7,810 nt of DNA from an uncultured Roseburia sp. (GTDB taxonomy: Bacteria; Bacillota; Clostridia; Lachnospirales; Lachnospiraceae): assembly GCA_905206195.1 (NCBI GenBank), contig CAJLGN010000051.1, positions 1-7,810 of the forward strand. The letters are read 5' to 3'. The stretch's first letter is position 1, and each line of letters begins with the position of its first letter. The notes beneath the pieces were generated by a model. It did no database searches, was not told the DNA's origin, and saw only the letters and a program-made list of their open reading frames with translations. Of the stretch, positions 6,353-7,810 are shown one piece after another. Both the position numbers and the translations under genes were made by a program.

Positions 6353-6380
6353 ATTATACCACATGCGGATTTTTTGTATA
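6353..6380 (-). promoter_or_regulatory. SigA-type promoter of the GH13-like / DUF5662 unit
   Basis: The minus strand has TATACA (6380-6375), a 16-nt spacer and a perfect TATAAT (6358-6353) preceded by TGG, which makes an extended -10 (TGnTATAAT). Transcription should begin near 6346 and leave a leader of about 60 nt before the ATG at 6285. The upstream ATG at 6354 overlaps the -10 hexamer. Confidence 0.7.
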
Positions 6381-6394
6381 GGTTTTCTTTCTTC

Positions 6395-6423
6395 TTGTCC
6401 TTCCACGCGCTTTATGCTATGAT
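6395..6423 (+). promoter_or_regulatory. SigA-type promoter of the DUF1292 gene
   Basis: TTGTCC (6395-6400), a 17-nt spacer and TATGAT (6418-6423), with TGC before the -10 (extended -10 form). It points rightward, back to back with the GH13 promoter; the two -35 elements are only 14 nt apart. Transcription should begin near 6430, about 30 nt before the ATG. Confidence 0.65.
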
Positions 6424-6461
6424 GCAATTATCAATCATCAACCAAAAGTGAGGTACCATTT

Positions 6462-6773
6462 ATGGCAGATCAACTTCAGAACAATGACGACACCGATATT
6501 ATCGTAACTCTGGATCTGGACGACGGAACAGAGGTGGAATGTGAGATTCTCACCATCTTCACCGTGAATGAGCAGGATTATATCGCACTTCTTCCCCTCG
6601 AGGGGGAGGACGAGCCCAGCGAGGAGAGCGAGGTCTACATCTACCGCTATTCCGAGGACGAGGAGGGCAATCCTTCTCTTGAGAACATCGCGGACGACGA
6701 GGAGTACGAAGCCGTCTCAGACCGTTTCGACGAGCTTTTGGACGAGGCCGAATTTAACGATATGGAGGAGTGA
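6462..6773 (+). CDS. DUF1292 family acidic protein
   Basis: A 103-residue, very acidic protein; about a third of its residues are Asp or Glu. It matches the DUF1292 pattern: DIIVTLDLDDGTEVECEIL (13-31), a central DYIALLPLEGED (38-49) and VYIYRYSEDEEGN (57-69), followed by an acidic helix ending EFNDMEE. It is likely cytoplasmic; the family function is unknown. In many Firmicutes DUF1292 genes sit beside the Holliday junction resolvase-like ruvX/yqgF and the ireB-type gene. Here it stands alone with its own promoter and terminator, which is a different context. The ATG at 6462 has GTGAGGT 7-8 nt upstream. It is the only plus-strand gene, and its last 20 bp overlap the 3' end of the helicase gene on the other strand. 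Confidence 0.9.
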   Translation: MADQLQNNDDTDIIVTLDLDDGTEVECEILTIFTVNEQDYIALLPLEGEDEPSEESEVYIYRYSEDEEGNPSLENIADDEEYEAVSDRFDELLDEAEFNDMEE

Positions 6774-7810
6774 CATTCTCTCTGGCCTCTGCGATAAAGC
6801 GGGAAATATCTGCATCTTTTTGATTCAGCTGCTTGACTGAAAAAAGATGCAGGTTTTTTTTCGCCCTGGTCATCCCCACATAAAACATCCTGCGCTCCTC
6901 CTCGATGTCCGCTGGGAGCACTGCTTTTTTGTAGGGCATGACGCCCTCGTTGACATCGATGAGATACACATTCTCGTACTCAAGCCCCTTGGAGCTGTGC
7001 AGTGTCGCGAGCGCAACATTGTCCTTCTGCTGTGTCTGATCCCGGTGCAAACGCTCCAGCTCCTTTGTGTACTCCTCGATATGTGAAAACCATGCGTTAT
7101 AATCGGCAATCCCTTTCACGCTCTCCTGCAGTTCATCCAGCACATCGTAGAGATCATCCACACGGATACGCCGATATTCCGCATACTCCGCGCAAAATTC
7201 ATCGTATCCAATTGCTTTTCGAATATAATTGACCGCAGCGTAGGGGTTCATCCGCCCGAGCATCTTGCTGTCGCGCTCCAGCTTACGGATCCGCTCCGCC
7301 ACCCAAGGCTGCTCCTCGTAAATCCACTCCCACACTTCAAACGCAACCGTCTCCTCATCCAGCGACTCGCGGCTTAAGTACCGCTTCGGGCGGTTCATAA
7401 TCTGCAAAAAATCTCTGCGTTCCCTGCTCCCCATCGCGATGCGAATATAGGCAAAAATATCCCGCGCGATCCAGTGCTCATAGAGATTGGGAATCCGGTC
7501 TCTGGTGCGGAAGGGAATGTTGTACTCCAACAGCTGCTCCATCAAGAGCCTTGGCTGTGTGTTGGTGCGGAAAAGCACTGCAAAATCTGAAAAGTTCCGC
7601 CCTCTCTCCACCGCGTCCGCGATATCGCGGACAATCCGCAGATTCTCCTCCCTCTGGCTCTCAAACACAGCGTACTCCACCGCATCCTGCGGCTCTTTCG
7701 CGGCTCTGATGCGCTTTTCAAAGCGCTCCCGGTTATGCCCGATGAGATTTAAAGACTGTGTGACGATATGTCCCTGCGAGCGGTAATTGGTGTCAAGAAG
7801 CACCATTTTT
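6754..7810 (-). CDS. UvrD/PcrA-type superfamily 1 DNA helicase, C-terminal part
   Basis: The C-terminal 351 residues of a helicase whose N terminus, with the Walker A and DExx motifs, lies beyond the right edge. Numbering from the Met encoded at 7806-7804, motif IV is LDTNYRS (4-10), motif V is ATLHSSKGLEYENVYLIDVNEG (267-288), with VMP after it, and motif VI is EEERRMFYVGMTRAKKNLHLF (302-322). These couple ATP hydrolysis to 3'-5' unwinding in UvrD, PcrA and Rep-type repair and replication helicases. The frame stays open through the window edge (an AAA codon precedes this Met), so the Met is internal. The protein ends only 28 residues after motif VI and so lacks the long linker and Tudor-like tail of canonical PcrA. 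It may therefore be one of the shorter clostridial UvrD paralogues. The stop (6754-6756) lies within the convergent DUF1292 gene. Confidence 0.9.
   Translation of the reverse strand, partial: KMVLLDTNYRSQGHIVTQSLNLIGHNRERFEKRIRAAKEPQDAVEYAVFESQREENLRIVRDIADAVERGRNFSDFAVLFRTNTQPRLLMEQLLEYNIPFRTRDRIPNLYEHWIARDIFAYIRIAMGSRERRDFLQIMNRPKRYLSRESLDEETVAFEVWEWIYEEQPWVAERIRKLERDSKMLGRMNPYAAVNYIRKAIGYDEFCAEYAEYRRIRVDDLYDVLDELQESVKGIADYNAWFSHIEEYTKELERLHRDQTQQKDNVALATLHSSKGLEYENVYLIDVNEGVMPYKKAVLPADIEEERRMFYVGMTRAKKNLHLFSVKQLNQKDADISRFIAEARENVTPPYR
6810..6861 (+). terminator. Rho-independent terminator of the DUF1292 gene, inside helicase coding sequence
   Basis: CTGCATCTTTTT (6810-6821) pairs perfectly with AAAAAGATGCAG (6841-6852). 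The 19-nt loop can add a further TCAG/CTGA pairing. G and eight T follow (6853-6861). It lies 36 nt after the DUF1292 stop and within the convergent helicase gene, so these bases also encode helicase residues between motif VI and the C terminus. Confidence 0.9.

Noticed and set aside
1..7810. CRISPR arrays, tRNA or rRNA genes, insertion sequences, long direct repeats.
   Set aside because: None seen on reading both strands; the window is filled with protein genes and short spacers.

Overview
The window looks like chromosomal DNA from an endospore-forming anaerobe of the Clostridia, most likely a Lachnospiraceae-type gut bacterium. This rests on a SigK-type sporulation sigma factor, DUF1292 and DUF5662 proteins, strong AGGAGG-type ribosome binding sites, and a Gram-positive style metal operon. 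It is an inference from family content, not from a database match. Coding is dense, and all genes but one are on the minus strand.

Positions 1-2971 (minus strand) hold a three-gene metal-handling operon. It reads from 2971 leftward: a large fusion protein (HMA domain, UreH/SafE-type membrane domain, two cupredoxin-like domains, Gly/Cys tail); then a DUF2318 membrane protein with CxxC pairs; then the first 52 codons of a CopA-type P1B ATPase, cut by the window edge. Gaps are 11 and 48 nt and each gene has its own strong Shine-Dalgarno sequence. The set is consistent with capture, relay and export of copper or a similar metal.

Positions 2972-3111 are intergenic. They hold a possible operator-like inverted repeat and most of a rho-independent terminator for the gene to the right. 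Positions 3112-3729 (minus) encode a SigK-type sigma factor that loses family similarity in the middle of the region 4.2 recognition helix and ends inside the terminator hairpin. This could be a decayed gene or one half of a split sigK.

Positions 3799-6285 (minus) hold a two-gene unit: a GlgX/isoamylase-like GH13 protein whose catalytic motifs are degenerate, followed 3 nt later by a DUF5662 protein. Its extended -10 promoter overlaps the most upstream ATG, which places the real start at 6285. A divergent promoter then drives the only plus-strand gene, an acidic DUF1292 protein (6462-6773).

The right end (6754-7810, minus) is the C-terminal part of a UvrD/PcrA-type helicase. It converges on and overlaps the DUF1292 gene by 20 bp, and the DUF1292 terminator lies inside helicase coding sequence. 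I saw no tRNA, rRNA, CRISPR array, transposase or integrase. The most interesting items are the predicted dead GH13 enzyme paired with DUF5662, the broken SigK, and the multi-domain copper fusion protein with its double-Cys tail.
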